Shown: positions 1 to 11,937, counted from the stretch's first letter. The stretch is DNA of 64,000 bases from Balaenoptera acutorostrata (GCF_949987535.1 NC_080067.1:80005985-80069984); one strand, 5' to 3'. The notes: a model not told the origin generated them from the sequence alone. Numbers and translations are program-made.

Positions 1-29
1 GATAGTGCATTTTGGGTATTAATCTATAA

Positions 30-962
30 CAGAGATCAGCAAACATTTTCTGTAAAGGACCAGATAGTAGATATTTTTAGCTATGTGGACATAGATCGCT
101 GTTGGAACTATACTTGACTCTTGAACAATGTAGGGGTTAGGGGCGCCAACCCCCCATGTAGTTGAAAATCTGCATATAATTTTTGACTCCCCCAAAACTT
201 AACTACTAATAATCTGTTGTTGACTGGAAGCCTTACCAATAACATAAACACTCAATTAATGCAAATTTTGTTTCTATGTATATGTATTGCTAGTATATAC
301 TAGACATCAAAAATGAAAAGATAATGTGAAAAAAATTTATATTTATTTACAGATATAATGATTCATGCATTGATAATGAAGAAGCAGCAATATGATTGCT
401 TTATGGTAGCCTAGTATAATCAGCTTCATGGTAGCCTAGCCTATACACTAATGAATGAATTGTTATAAAATTTTTATGACATACAGTATTGCAGTCATAT
501 TCATGAAACAATATTGGAAACATTGTTACATTTTAAAAAAAAACCCACATACCTGTGATAATACACAGTTTTTCTCTCATTGTGAGAGAGGTACGGTACT
601 TTAATGTAATTCTTTGAAAGCGAGGTTATAAAACAGTAAGAAAACTAACATATTATTCATTTTATATTACATATTACTCACCTTAAGCCTGTGTAAGAAT
701 AGACTATCCACTTCAATACAAGTCTTGCACATGATGTTCTACATGTATATTTTTGTATATTTATTGGAAAAAATCCATGTATAAGTGGACCTGCAATTCA
801 AACCCGTATTGTTTAAGGATCAGCAGTACTCAACTCAGCCTTTGTAGTGTGAAAGCAGCCATAGATAATATGTTGGATGGGCATGGATGTATTTCAACAA
901 AAGTTTATTTACACAAACAGGATGCCAGATTTGGCCCAAAGGCCATAGTTTGCAAACCCCTG
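30..962 (-). mobile_element. hAT-type nonautonomous DNA transposon, split by an insertion
   Basis: The two ends are 30-112 ('cagagatcagcaaac...') and 829-962 (ending 'gcaaacccctg'), with imperfect inverted termini and the 'ttggcccaaaggccatagttt' type of end seen in a MER1-group hAT-Charlie family. Flanking 8-mers (atctataa before, gtctacag after) match at 5 of 8 positions, fitting an aged 8-bp target duplication. The middle is occupied by a Tigger-like element. The family name is uncertain; strand is arbitrary. Confidence 0.7.
113..826 (+). mobile_element. Tigger-like (TcMar) DNA transposon nested in the hAT element
   Basis: The terminus 'cttgactcttgaacaatg' and the far terminus reading 'gtttaaggatcagcag' are inverted copies, as in MER2/Tigger1 derivatives. 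TA dinucleotides flank it at 111-112 and 827-828. Removing the element plus one TA restores the hAT sequence across the junction. It is about 714 bp with no intact transposase ORF. Confidence 0.75.
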
Positions 963-1114
963 GTCTACAGCCTTGCTACTTTAAAAGTGTGGCCTGAATT
1001 AATTTGATAGAGTCCTTTCACTATATATGTGTATATCAAATCACTACAGTGTACACTTTAAATATCTTACAGTTTTATTTGTCAATTATGCCTTAATAAA
1101 ACTGAGAGAAGAAA

Positions 1115-1260
1115 ACAAGTGTGGTCTGAAGATCAGTAGCATCACCATCACCTGAGAACTTGTTAGAAAAGCATAATCTCAGCCCCCAATCTCGAAGTTA
1201 GAGAACCAGAATCTTCATTTCAGTAATATGTATATATACATTAAAGTTTGAGAAGCACTG
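1115..1260 (+). mobile_element. MER5A-like hAT-Charlie fragment
   Basis: Features 'gtgtggtctgaagatcagtag', 'cacctgagaacttgttagaa' and the terminus 'gtttgagaagcactg' are those of MER5A, an old nonautonomous hAT element. Confidence 0.75.
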
Positions 1261-1542
1261 ATCTGTAGTTTTTAATTTTAGGCCCATCTTCTCCATTCCC
1301 AGTTTATCTAATTAGTGTGCCTTAATTTGTTTTAACAATTAATCCATGATGTTGATTTAAAAAGCCAGTAAGGTTCAAAACCTATGTATGTCAAACATTT
1401 ACTACTGTGGAATTACATACTTTGAGTTACTGTTGACACTACTTTGCATTAGTGTGGGATTTCACACTAATTGACTTCACGAGGTATATTTCAAATTGAG
1501 GTTTTTGAAGGTAGTGGAAGTGTAAATTAAAAGGTTGTTTGG

Positions 1543-1827
1543 GGGCTTCCCTGGTGGTGCAGTGGTTGAGAATCTGCCTGCCAATGCAGGGGACACGGGT
1601 TCGAGCCCTGGTCTGGGAAGATCCCACATGCCACGGAGCAACTGGGCCCGTGAGCCACAACTACTGAGCCTGCGCGTCTGGAGCCTGTGCCCCGCAACGG
1701 GAGGGGCCGCGATAGTGAAAGGCCCGCGCACCGCGATGAAGAGCGGCCCCCGCACCGCGATGAAGAGTGGCCCCCACTTGCCACAACTAGAGAAAGCCCT
1801 CACACGAAAGAAATAAAAAAAAAAAAA
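1543..1827 (+). repeat. CHR SINE, young subfamily with 24-bp internal duplication
   Basis: Complete tRNA-derived SINE with a poly(A)-rich tail, flanked by target-site duplication aaaaggttgtttg (1529-1541 and 1831-1843). A 24-bp unit is tandemly doubled at 1728-1751 and 1752-1775. Confidence 0.9.
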
Positions 1828-2514
1828 TTTAAAAGGTTGTTTGATTCCAGTGAGTTACTCACCTGAAAATGCAACTTAAATATAGAAAGCATTTTGCCTT
1901 TAGCATTCACTTTGAAGCATTTCAAAATCAAAAACACTTTTCTTTCTTTACTTAGACTTATAGTAATTATAGGAGGGTTTTTAAGTAAATTGATTGAATT
2001 AATAGCCTACTAAGAAGCAGACATTTTAGGAATAAAGAAACCCATTTAAACATTCATCTTTCATCTAACCTTAGTATTCAACTGGGTATCATTTTTATTC
2101 TAGAAATATTTTTTATATTAGTGGTTCAGAAAAGACTATTAGTTGTAAAATAGGTTAAAATGAGCAGTCAGGTAAGGAGTTTATTTGGTTATTATGGTAT
2201 TTGCTGTCCCTTAGTAGATTTAGGTTTGTAAGGCATAAGAACAATGTTGGGGTTTATGAGGCATAAGAACATTTGAAAAGAATGTTCTGTGATAATAATC
2301 CAGATGGTAAAGTCTCTCTTGACATGAATAATGAATTTAATATCGTTTCCCCACATTTGTGCATTGTTAATTGAAGAAATACATATATATTGTATTTATA
2401 TATAAAATCATTAGCATTAACTGATCACAAATTATGAACAGCCATATAACATTTAAAAGAATGGTACTTTTTGAGCAACATTAAAGAACCTGGTGACTAA
2501 ATTGCAGTCGCATA

Positions 2515-2650
2515 TACCTCCTGTCTAACAATGACACTGATACAACAGATGTTTAGCAAGCCCCTCTTATATTCCAGACACTGTGCTAGGTGCTGGGACT
2601 ATAGCAACCAAGAAGGTAACCATGGTCCTGGGCTGCATGTTGTGAATAAG
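2515..2650 (+). repeat. L2-like 3' end fragment
   Basis: Contains 'ccagacactgtgctaggtgc' and the surrounding pattern of ancient L2 3' ends. Assigned by recognition only. Confidence 0.5.
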
Positions 2651-2699
2651 TAATAGCCATTTTCCCCATTATTTTGTTCTTTTAAAAGTAATATTATAG

Positions 2700-2967
2700 G
2701 GACTTCCCTGGTGATGCAGTGGTTAAGAATCCCCCTGTTAATGCAGGGGACACAGGTTTGATCCCTGGTCCGGGAAGATCGCACATGCCACGGAGCAACA
2801 AAGCCCGTGTGCCACAACTACTGAGCCTGTGCTCTAGAGCCTGTGAGCCACAACTGCTGAGCCCACGTGCCACAACTACTGAAGCCCACATGCCTAGAGT
2901 CCATGCTCCGCCACAAGAGAAGCCACCGCAATGAGAAGCCTGTGCACCGCAACAAAGAGTAGCCCCT
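2700..2967 (+). repeat. CHR SINE (older type), 78 bases upstream of OSBPL11 exon
   Basis: Carries the SINE head and the doubled 'gccacaactactga' body of older CHR copies. The A-rich tail is missing after 'gtagcccc', so it is 3' truncated. Confidence 0.85.
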
Positions 2968-3018
2968 CAATTCTCTGAAGATACTAATTACTGTTTTTTT
3001 GTATTGCTCTCTCTGGTT

Positions 3019-3043
3019 GATTTGTTGTTGTTGTTGTTGTTTT
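3019..3043 (+). repeat. (TTG)n microsatellite forming the splice acceptor tract
   Basis: Seven TTG-type units run directly into 'tttag' at the exon start, so the polypyrimidine tract of this acceptor is made of a trinucleotide repeat. Confidence 0.8.
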
Positions 3044-3045
3044 AG

Positions 3046-3544
3046 GTGGTGCTGCCTACATTTATCCTAGAGAAGCGTTCCCTGTTGGAAATGTATGCAG
3101 ACTTTATGTCTCATCCAGACCTGTTTATAGCCATCTCTAATGGAGCTACAGCTGAGGACAGAATGATTCGTTTTGTTGAATACTACCTTACCTCATTTCA
3201 TGAAGGCCGTAAGGGAGCCATTGCTAAGAAACCATACAATCCTATCATTGGAGAAACGTTTCACTGTTCCTGGAGGATGCCAAAGCGCGAGGTAGCATCC
3301 AGTGTCATTAGCAGCTCTTCCACCCAGGCTGTCACAAATCATGCTCCTCCGTCAGAGGAGGCTTTGAGCCAGGTGGGATCAGACTGTTACATGGTCAGAT
3401 TTGTTGCTGAGCAGGTTTCCCATCATCCTCCAGTCTCAGGATTTTATGCAGAATGTGCCGAGAGGAAGATGTGTGTAAATGTGCACGTCTGGACTAAGAG
3501 CAAATTCTTAGGCATGTCGATAGGTGTGACAATGGTTGGGGAAG
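3046..3544 (+). CDS. OSBPL11: OSBPL11 coding exon (ORD domain, first part)
   Basis: This exon encodes about 166 residues of oxysterol-binding-protein-related protein 11, starting [20 protein letters not shown]. The acceptor is 'tttag' at 3041-3045 and the donor 'gtaagt' at 3545; the exon ends one base into a codon. The ORP family signature EQVSHHPP lies at 3409-3432; its two histidines contact the PI4P phosphate in ORP structures. [12 protein letters not shown] is the conserved ORD core upstream. The [18 protein letters not shown] stretch matches ORP11 and separates it from ORP9 and ORP10 (paralogue sequences recalled, not aligned here). ORP11 pairs with ORP9 and works at Golgi/endosome and ER-trans-Golgi contacts, exchanging phosphatidylserine and PI4P (known biology). 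The frame is open throughout. Human OSBPL11 has 13 exons from memory, so this is probably exon 9. Confidence 0.95.
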
Positions 3545-6420
3545 GTAAGTAGAAAAATTATTCTCCAATTTTTAATATCAAACTATAACCTTAAATTTGG
3601 GGAAGCTAGAGAAATATTAGTTATAAATTTGAACTGCTATGTGTACTACTTTTTTTCCCAATTCCTAGTATGTTTCAGAATACTGGTGGCGGGGGGAGGG
3701 GGCATATCTATCAACAAATATAAATTCTTTTTTTTACTTTTTTTTCTGATTTTAAATGTAAATTATTTTTATTATAGAAAATTTAGAAAACTTAGAAAAG
3801 TATCAAGGAGAAAATACAAGTATCTCTAATCCCTTCATCCAGAGAGAGATAAATTTAGCTAGTATTTTGTATTTTTTCTATGTGTGTATGTTCATACTTT
3901 TAGTTTTATAAAATTAGGATTCTCTTTATGTAGTTTTTTGTCCTCCTTTTTTGCACTGAATATTCATTTTCCCAAGTTATTGATAATGCTTTAAAACATG
4001 TTTTTGTTATTATAAACAGCACTCAAGAAATATTTTCTAGGTAAATCTATATCTATATCTTTTGTATTTCATAGGAGATATTCATAGAATATTTTAAAAT
4101 ATATTGCCAAACTTTATATCTCTTCCAGCAAATGATTATGAAAAAACAATTTAAGGAAATACAATATTTTTTGGCTAAGTTTAGAAAAAACATTAACAAC
4201 AACAACAAAAATCTCCACAGAAATCATCGCAGAGTTAATGAAAATATAATGGTCTGCCATTTTAATGTTAAGGAACACTCTCGTGCATAGGAAAATTTGT
4301 TCTAAATATAAACTTGCAGTATAAGCATGGCCTAATTAAGCTTATGACCCTAACATTTTGAAATTGTGTTATTTTAGCCTTGAAGAAAATATATTATCCC
4401 CTTTTTAAGCTTTCCTCATCTTTAACTCCTGTTGTGTTGTGAGTCTTACCAATTTCCAAATGTTTCAAACTAATCAAAACTTTTATAACATTAGAAGATA
4501 TTTTATTAGTTAAAAAAATAGTTTGCTATCTCCAGCTATAAGCTGCATCACATTAACCCTAGGCTCTTCACAAATCAGTTTACTTACTTTAGAGATGAAA
4601 AACCTGAAGCCTAGAGGTGATGGGATGTGTCCAGGATCGTAGAAGTTAAGGCATAGTCGGATTTAGACCCTCATTCTTTGACACACTCTCCCTGAGGACA
4701 GTTACTCTTACCAGTTCATGAAACACAGAGTATCTGGTGATAGTATCCTCTCCCGCTCCAAGAAAGGAAATACCTCAAGAAATGAGGAAAAGCATTAATA
4801 TCTTAACCACGCATTAATTGAGAAGGATGTATATGATAGTTATTTTTTGATTTGCTAGTTATATATTCATGGATTTGCCTTTTTTAAATTAAATTGCTAT
4901 TGACACTCTCAATAGAAAGTAAATTAAATCAGAGAATGGAACTTCTGACAGTTTATTTTGCTTCTGTCAGCAGCCATGTTTTTATTGAAAAGTAGGGGAA
5001 AATTCTGTTTAATTATCAGATAAATGAGGTTTTAGAATACTTTGAATCTCAGTTATCCTAACTAGTCTTATTTTCCCATTCAGTAGAAACTGATTATATA
5101 TTTCTTAGATGTTAAATTCCATAGTGAATATTACTTATGTTAATTATATTCCTAGAAATCAAAGATCATGAATCTAGTTTATAAGGCCAAATGTTTTTAG
5201 AAAAGTACGTGATATCCTTTCCAACTTAGAATTAATCGACAGTTATTAAATACTTGAAATATAACCAAGTATGTTATGTATGTCTTCTGACAGCTCCCGT
5301 TATATGTAAATATATCACATACAGAGCCATGTTCCTTTTCAAATGGCTCAATATTAATTGTTGCCCATTGTGAAAACTGTCAAGGGCAGTACAAATTAAT
5401 AGTTGGCGTTGCTTTATGTAAAGTAGACTACTTTAGAATCTCAGTCTGTCTATTTATCCTAAAAATAGACTATATTAAAATATTTACCATAATTTTTGCC
5501 CTTATTTGTGAACATTAAGAACACAGTAGTTAACGAGCATTCGTTAAGAGAGGCATGCCATCATAGTTCAGACTATTAGTACACATCCAGTTCGGTATTT
5601 GTTTTTATGGTGAGCTAGGTAATGAGCTTAGGTTAGTAACGTAGCTCAAGTCTCCTTAATGTCTCTTAATTATCTAGGATAGATTGATTATTCATTTATG
5701 TAATTCCCCTTTTTTTGTAATTCCCTTTTTTATATGTTTTTTAAAATCATCTTTATAGCATCACTTAATATGGAACAAGCCCCATTAGAATAATATTTAT
5801 TTGAAAACTACCACTTCTAACTCTTGTAGCTTTACCTTAAATACTTCAGAATTTGGCAAACAAAATTATTATGAGGACCTTAGTTTATATCATAAAATTA
5901 CTTTTTTTCTTTCTTAATATGCATAGAATAGAATGAAGAACACCTTCTCTCCCCCCCGCCCCCCATCATACCATCTGAGATTAAGGTCTATGACTCTATA
6001 ATGTTAGATATTTAGTTATTCCAGAAACTGCTTAAAAAGTTATTAGTACTAACTAATGATCAGATCTTATGATGATACAGTATAGCATGGACTTAAATTC
6101 TGACTTAAGGTTTTATTTTACTTTTAGGAGCATTAGAGAGAACTCTTAAACAGTTTCCACTGCAACATTTTCTGGTCCCATGAACCCCAAAGGGATAATA
6201 AAGTCATAATGAAAGTAACCTCAATTCACTATTACCAGGAATTGTTGTCAAATACAATTGTAAATGAAGCCAATTTCATCCAAAGCTAAAAGAAAATTAA
6301 GCAAAATCATGATGTTCATTTACCAGGCAGGAGAAAAACTTAATATGGATTTTTCATAGCTGTCTTTTTTTTTTTTTTTTTTTTTTAAGATATTAACCAC
6401 TTTTATGTTTTCACATTCAG
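3545..6420 (+). other. OSBPL11: OSBPL11 intron
   Basis: AT-rich intron between two ORD exons. 3,750-4,070 has the look of a very old retroposon 3' end and 4,560-4,720 is MIR-like. I see no gene, young repeat or conserved-looking element in 4,720-6,360. The 97-aa ORF beginning in the exon end is intron read-through. Confidence 0.8.
4560..4720 (-). repeat. MIR SINE, diverged
   Basis: Reverse-strand MIR pattern: 'agagatgaaaaacctgaagc', then a degraded 'gtccagga..gtag' and 'atttagaccctcattctttg' blocks in the expected order. Confidence 0.55.
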
Positions 6421-6607
6421 GAATCCTCAGTCTACTAGAGCATGGAGAAGAGTATACGTTTTCTCTACCTTGTGCATATGCCCGGTCAATTTTAACTGTT
6501 CCTTGGGTAGAACTGGGTGGCAAAGTCAATGTCAACTGTGCAAAAACTGGGTATTCAGCCAGCATCACTTTTCATACTAAGCCATTTTATGGTGGCAAAC
6601 TGCACCG
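6421..6607 (+). CDS. OSBPL11: OSBPL11 coding exon (ORD domain, second part)
   Basis: The exon follows acceptor 'cacattcag' and ends at donor 'gtaaga' (6608). It completes the Gly codon split from the previous exon and then reads [20 protein letters not shown], followed by [15 protein letters not shown] and [13 protein letters not shown]. These are core beta-barrel strands of the OSBP-related lipid-binding domain; VPWVELGG and HTKPFYGGK are conserved across ORP9, ORP10 and ORP11. It ends two bases into an Arg codon that the next exon completes. No frameshift or stop is present. A long T-run at about 6365-6386 lies upstream of the acceptor, with a possible branch point 'tattaac' near 6391. Confidence 0.95.
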
Positions 6608-7209
6608 GTAAGAATATTTTAGTGATACCTGGCTCTTATTCTATCAGTTTGATCTTGTATTATAACTCCTTATTCTTTTTCTGCTTTGTTTTATGTGAAA
6701 TGGGATTGGATTTTTATTCATGTTTATTTTTTGTTTAATATATTTGATCTTTGAAGGCATTCTGGAAATCACGATCTGGTTTTAAAAATAGTGACAGACC
6801 TATCTTCTCTTGTAAACTAGAACTCCTAACAAATAGATATGTAGCTTCTGGCCCAATTTCTGCTTTTAAAGGGATTCAGACTTGGATCCAGACCTCAGTA
6901 GAGGTAGTATTGCTACAAGTTAGGATGAAAATACATCTAATCATAAGAAGTAGTTCAAGAAGCACAATGATGGAAGCCAATATCTTTAGGCACCAGTATT
7001 GAATGTGGCTTTGTTCTAATTCCATTTAGGAATCGGCCAGTTATTATACCCCTTTAGTGGTTTATTGGTCTTTTCAGCACTCGTCCAGATCACCCAACTA
7101 CATGAAGACAAGTTTTCTAATAGGATCCTCAAAAGGATCCTCTTTCCTTAAGCTTTTGATGTCTATTCTGACTGTCCTGAAGTAGGAATAGTTTTCTTTT
7201 TCTTTTTTT

Positions 7210-7504
7210 TTTTTTAATAAATTTATTTATTTATTTATTTTTGACTGTGTTGGGTCTTCGTTTCTGTGTGAGGGCTTTCTCCAGTTCCGGCGAGCGGGGG
7301 CCACTCTTCATCGCGGTGCGCAGGCCTCTCACTGTCGCGGCCTCTCCCATTGCGGAGCACAGGCTCCAGACGCGCAGGCTCAGTAGTTGTGGCTCACGGG
7401 CCTAGCCGCTCTGCGGCATGTGGGATCTTCCCAGACCAGGGCTCGAACCCATGTCCCCTGCATTGGCAGGCGGATTCTCAACCACTTCACCACCAGGGAA
7501 GCCC
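7210..7504 (-). repeat. CHR SINE, reverse orientation
   Basis: Full-length copy with (TTTA)n tail at its left end, flanked by target-site duplication agttttctttttc (about 7189 and 7505). Confidence 0.9.
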
Positions 7505-7514
7505 AGTTTTCTTT

Positions 7515-7760
7515 TTCTACAAAGCTTTTATTGAAGAGTAACATACATACAAAAGTATAGAAGTTGATTTGGGGCCATTTCAAATAGTGCTGCTAGAACA
7601 TTGTGAATGTATGTATGAATTTCTGTTTGGTAGATACCTAGGAGTGGAATTGCTGGGCTGTAGGGAACGAAACTTTAACTTTATTACTGCCAAACAGTTT
7701 TCTTACATGGTTTTACCAAAATGCACTCTCTTCAGTCACGTATGAGACTTTCAGTGCATA
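7515..7760 (-). mobile_element. old L1 fragment
   Basis: Contains reverse-strand L1 ORF2-end blocks such as 'gatacctaggagtggaattg' and 'ctgccaaacagttttctta', heavily diverged. Confidence 0.65.
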
Positions 7761-8369
7761 TAGCTATTTTACTTCTTCACCGGACAGCTGGTACTCAACG
7801 ATCTTAGAAGTGGAAAGAAAGATTTATTGGCTCCCAGGCACTGAATGGGCCTTAAAAAACACAGATTTCAAAAACACTGAAGCAGAGAATTAAAAAAAAA
7901 TTACAGATCACCCAAACAGAATCACTGGAGATTGTCAGAATAGTCATCTTTTATCCTTAGAGAAGGTTTTAATATGGTTCACACTTTGTTATATGTGCTT
8001 CTACTTACTCCTCTCACCATAGTGATCACAGGATTCAAACTTTACAATTAGAAGGGACTTTAGAAGTCACTACACCAGCATTTGCTAGGTGTCTAAATCC
8101 TTTTGCATCATACCCGATAACTGATTTGTTCATTGTGTTGGTACATTATTATTAGTACAGAACTCATAATGCATGAGGCAGCCTATTCCATTTTCAGACT
8201 CCCCTTATTTATATGAAGTTAAAGTTGAAATCTATATCCCTGTAACATTCCCGCATTGGTGAAACCATTCTTCAAAGTATATAATTGAGTCAAATGCTTA
8301 GGGGACACAACTACAGTGATAAATTTTCCAAGTCCAGCACTTTTTATTGACAATGATATTGATGAATTT

Positions 8370-8840
8370 CTTTTCTTTTTTTTAATTGAAGTATATTTGA
8401 TTTACAATATTGTGTTTCAGGTATATACCATAGTAATTCAGTATTTTTGCAGATTATATTCCATTATAGATTATTACAAGATAATGGGTATAATTCCCTG
8501 TGCTATATAATATATCTTTGTTGCTTATCTATTTTATATGTAGTATCAACAGTTTGTTAATCCCATACCCCTAATTTGCCCCTCCCCCCTTCCTTCTCCC
8601 TTTTGTTAACTACAAGTTTTTTTCTATATCTGTGAGTCTTGTTTCTGTTTTGCATATATATTCATTTGTATTATTTCTTAGATTCCACATATAAGTGATA
8701 TCATATAATATTTGTCTTTCTCTATCTGATTTACTTCACTAAGCGTAATATTCTCTAGGTCCATCCATGTTGTTGCAAATGGCAATATTTCATTCCTTTT
8801 TATGGCTGAGTAATATTCTGTTTTTTTAAGCTATATATCA
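8370..8840 (-). mobile_element. 5'-truncated L1, 3' UTR and ORF2 end
   Basis: Begins with the reverse complement of the L1 3' end ('attgaagtatatttgattta') and runs to the ORF2 C-terminal block 'tatggctgagtaatattctg'. It stops at a SINE and does not resume beyond it. Confidence 0.85.
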
Positions 8841-8849
8841 CATCTTTTT

Positions 8850-9073
8850 TTTAATATATATATATATATATATATTTATTTATTTATTTGGCTGCTCCGG
8901 GTCTTAGTTGTGGCATGTGGGATCTTCATTGCGTCATGCAGACTCTTAGTTGTGGCATGCAAACTCTTAGTTGCAGCATGCATGTGGGATCTAGTTCCCC
9001 GACCAGGGATCAAACCCCGGCCCCCTGCATTGGGAATGTAGAGTCTTACCCACTGGGCCACCAGGGAAGTCCA
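8850..9073 (-). repeat. CHR SINE, older short type
   Basis: Reverse copy ending 'gggccaccagggaagtcc'. Its body has three 'cttagttgtggcatg'-like units and the tail is (TA)n/(TTTA)n. Confidence 0.85.
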
Positions 9074-9688
9074 CGACTGTGGACTTTTTTGAAATCATTA
9101 TTATTCATCATAAGGTTCCTCTCCTCTGTGAACTTTCTTGGGTTGATTAAGAGATAAAATCCCTTTTAAGGATTTCCCATATTTATTCTATCCATATGCG
9201 TTATCACATGTTGAGCCATGAGTGGGAACTTTCCCATATTTATTATGATTCAGCGGGTTCCTTTCCATTATTAAATCTCTGCTACCGAGAAGGAAATAAG
9301 AGGCTGTTAAAGGCTTTCCTACATATGTTCATTTGTATTTCTACATATGAATTTTCTGATAATTTTCAGTTAACACTTCAGTTTCATATCTAGTACACAT
9401 AATGTTACCTCACTTGCCTGTTCAGAATTTTCTTCTTTTGTAACAGCTCAACTATATGATAGCTATTCTGATTAATTTTTTAGTCTTGATCATGTTTCAA
9501 ACGTCCCTTTATAAAAACTCAGATTATAGTTTTGAGCTCAGGTTAATTTTTTTGTCAAATGCAAAATATCCAAACTTTTGTCCTGAACCAGTGCTTTATC
9601 TTGCCTTAAATTATAATGATAAATATAAGCTATAATTTATCATATTGCCAGGACTACCTTAATTTAGAGAATCAGAATTCATCCCCCA

Positions 9689-9987
9689 GGGCTTCCCTGG
9701 TGGCGCAGTGGTTGAGAATCTGCCTGCTAATGCAGGGGACACGGGTTCGAGCCCTGGTCTGGGAAGATCCCACATGCCACGGAGCAGCTGGGCCCGTGAG
9801 CCACAATTGCTGAGCCTGCGCGTCTGGAGCCTGTGCCCCGCGACGGGAGGGGCCGCGATAGAGAAAGGCCCGCGCACCGCGATGAAGAGCGGTCCCCGCA
9901 CCGCGATGAAGAGTGGCCCCCACTTGCCGCAACTGGAGAAAGCCCTCGCACGAACCGAAGACCCAACACAGCCAAAAAAAAAATAGA

Positions 9988-10018
<31 letters not shown>

Positions 10019-10058
10019 AAAAGAAAAAAAAATCCTTAAAAAAAAAAAAAAAAAAAGA
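9689..10058 (+). repeat. CHR SINE, subfamily with 24-bp internal duplication
   Basis: Full-length, with an (AAAT)n plus poly(A) tail and target-site duplication gaattcatccccca on both sides. It shares with the copy at 1543 the tandem 24-bp unit (9874-9897, 9898-9921) and the 'gggaggggccgcgatag' variant. Confidence 0.92.
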
Positions 10059-11425
10059 ATTCATCCCCCAAATCTTACCGTTGCCATGACATTTAGATGG
10101 TTCCTTGCTGCAAATATCCTGCATAGAAATTTTCTCTTGGTTTTCATACTTTGACTTTTTTAAGACTCCTAATAATTTTAGATAGATATCCTTGGTTTGT
10201 TAGTGATCAGTCATTATATTTGCCATCTTATTGCTTTGAATTTCTTATTTAAATTGGCTTCTTTTCTCCCTTCATACTTTTTTACCTACCCACAAGGCCA
10301 CAAATATTGGATCTTTTTGTTACTTGGAAGTACACTTTTGGTTGACCCCAAAGTTTCCTCATTTTTTCCACTCTGATTTCCCTTAAGACCAATGGTTTTA
10401 CCTAATTTCTCGTTTAAAAGATTCATATTTGAAACATACTTCTCTATTTTGATATCTTTTCTTCTTCAATTTTATAGAATATTTTAACTAAGACTCTCTT
10501 TCATGTCTTTATTAATAACCATGCCTCCCTCCTCAGACATAGCCTAGTTTTTCTACTGCTGCCTGCAATCAAGCAGACACATTATCTGATGTCTGCATTT
10601 GATATAAATATATTATCTTCCACTTGTCTTTCCTTACTCCCTCATTTTCCACAACTCTCTCTGATGGAGCCAAACAGGCCTAGTTAACTATTCCTCATGC
10701 CCTTGTCCATCTCCTGATCCCATTTTCCACATTCACTTTAGGATGGTGATTTTTTAAATATATGTAGCAGTATAATGCCATTAAGATTTATGTTAACTAA
10801 CTGCTAAGTGGCATACTTTTCTGCACACTGAAGATATGGAAAAGTAAAAAGACGATCTCTGCCTAAGGTTTTAGTCTAATATTAGAATGCAGGACCCTAT
10901 CTTTGGAAAGCATTTATAAGGCTTTTAGGAAAAACTCATGTATAATAGACAATTAAAAATAAAGTCTGTTATTATAGTAACCATAGTGATGGAAAAGGAC
11001 AATAATGCTGTGAACCTGGGATTAGGTAATTATTGTACCCGAAAATACTCTTCTGCTAAAGTAAAAAGAGCAATATGATGCTCAACATACTTCTTATTGT
11101 CTGATAAAGGACGCCTATCACTTTTTTCAGGAGAGACAAACTACTTTCCTGGTATTAAATTTTGAAGGGATTTGTATCAAGTATTCTTATGTAGTGTCAT
11201 TGAGTAACATAATAGAAAAATGTCGTCTTTAGTTCTGCATAAGATGTAATTCCCTTCATGTGGTATTTCTTACATGTACATCAATAAAACCCAAAGCTGA
11301 AGTCTTAACTTTCAATCTTTAAATAAAATTTTTCTATGTGAAGCCAAGTTAATATATCCAATGATTTTCTGGTATTCTAAATAGCTATAGAGACAGGGTC
11401 TAGATAATCTAAAAAGTCAACTTGG

Positions 11426-11613
11426 GGACTTCCCTGGTGGTCCAGTGGATAGACTCCACGCTCCCAATGCAGGGGGCCCGGGTTCGATCCCTGGTCAGGG
11501 AACTAGATCCTGCATGTTGAAACGAAGATCCTGCACGCGGCAACAAAGATCCTGCGTGCTGCAACTAAGACTTATTTTGCACAGCCAAATAAATAAGTAA
11601 ATATGAAAAAAAA
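11426..11613 (+). repeat. CHR SINE, short type
   Basis: tRNA-like head with B box 'ggttcgatccc', then three 'gatcctgc' units and an A tail. Flanked by the duplication aaaagtcaacttg. Confidence 0.88.
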
Positions 11614-11864
11614 AAAGTCAACTTGATGTTGTTCTTAGAAAGTGAGAGAGTAAATGCCTTATCGGTTATCAGTTATCCTCACTTTAGAGATGAGTAGGAT
11701 GGCAACTTAAAATTTAACTCTTTGGTTAGTATTTTAAAGGCAGCGTATTCCATATCATTATTTGATACAAGACCTAGATTTATATGCTTTAGATATTTAG
11801 ATATTCATTTACATATTGTCTGTGATTGCTTTCCTGCTACAGTGAGAGAGTCAAGTTGTGACAC

Positions 11865-11937
11865 AGACAGCTTGGCCCGTGAATCCTAAGATATTTACTT
11901 TCTGGTCCTTTATAGAAGTTCGCCAACCCTGCATTAG
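11865..11937. mobile_element. hAT-type terminal fragment
   Basis: 'atatttactttctggtcctt' followed by 'agttcgccaaccctg' is one end of the same hAT family seen at 30-962 and 18,859-19,057. Confidence 0.55.

Larger units (their letters stand above)
1..3045 (+). other. OSBPL11: OSBPL11 intron (upstream part, cut by window start)
   Basis: Intron sequence before the first visible exon. It holds a hAT element split by a Tigger-like element, a MER5A-like element, an L2-like fragment and two CHR SINEs. Between them (about 1262-1526 and 1845-2515) is AT-rich sequence in which I see nothing else. The ORFs here are SINE or transposon translations. Confidence 0.85.

Noticed and set aside
1553..1612. tRNA-like A and B boxes suggesting tRNA genes
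   Set aside because: They belong to tRNA-derived SINE heads: no anticodon arm or acceptor stem pairing is kept and every copy has a SINE body and A tail.
3536..3829. 97-aa ORF overlapping the end of an OSBPL11 exon
   Set aside because: It starts in another frame at the exon end and continues through the splice donor into intron sequence.
7350..7541. Protein-like ORFs sharing [20 protein letters not shown]
   Set aside because: This phrase is the reverse translation of the CHR SINE tRNA-like head and appears at more than ten SINE sites. It is not a protein family.
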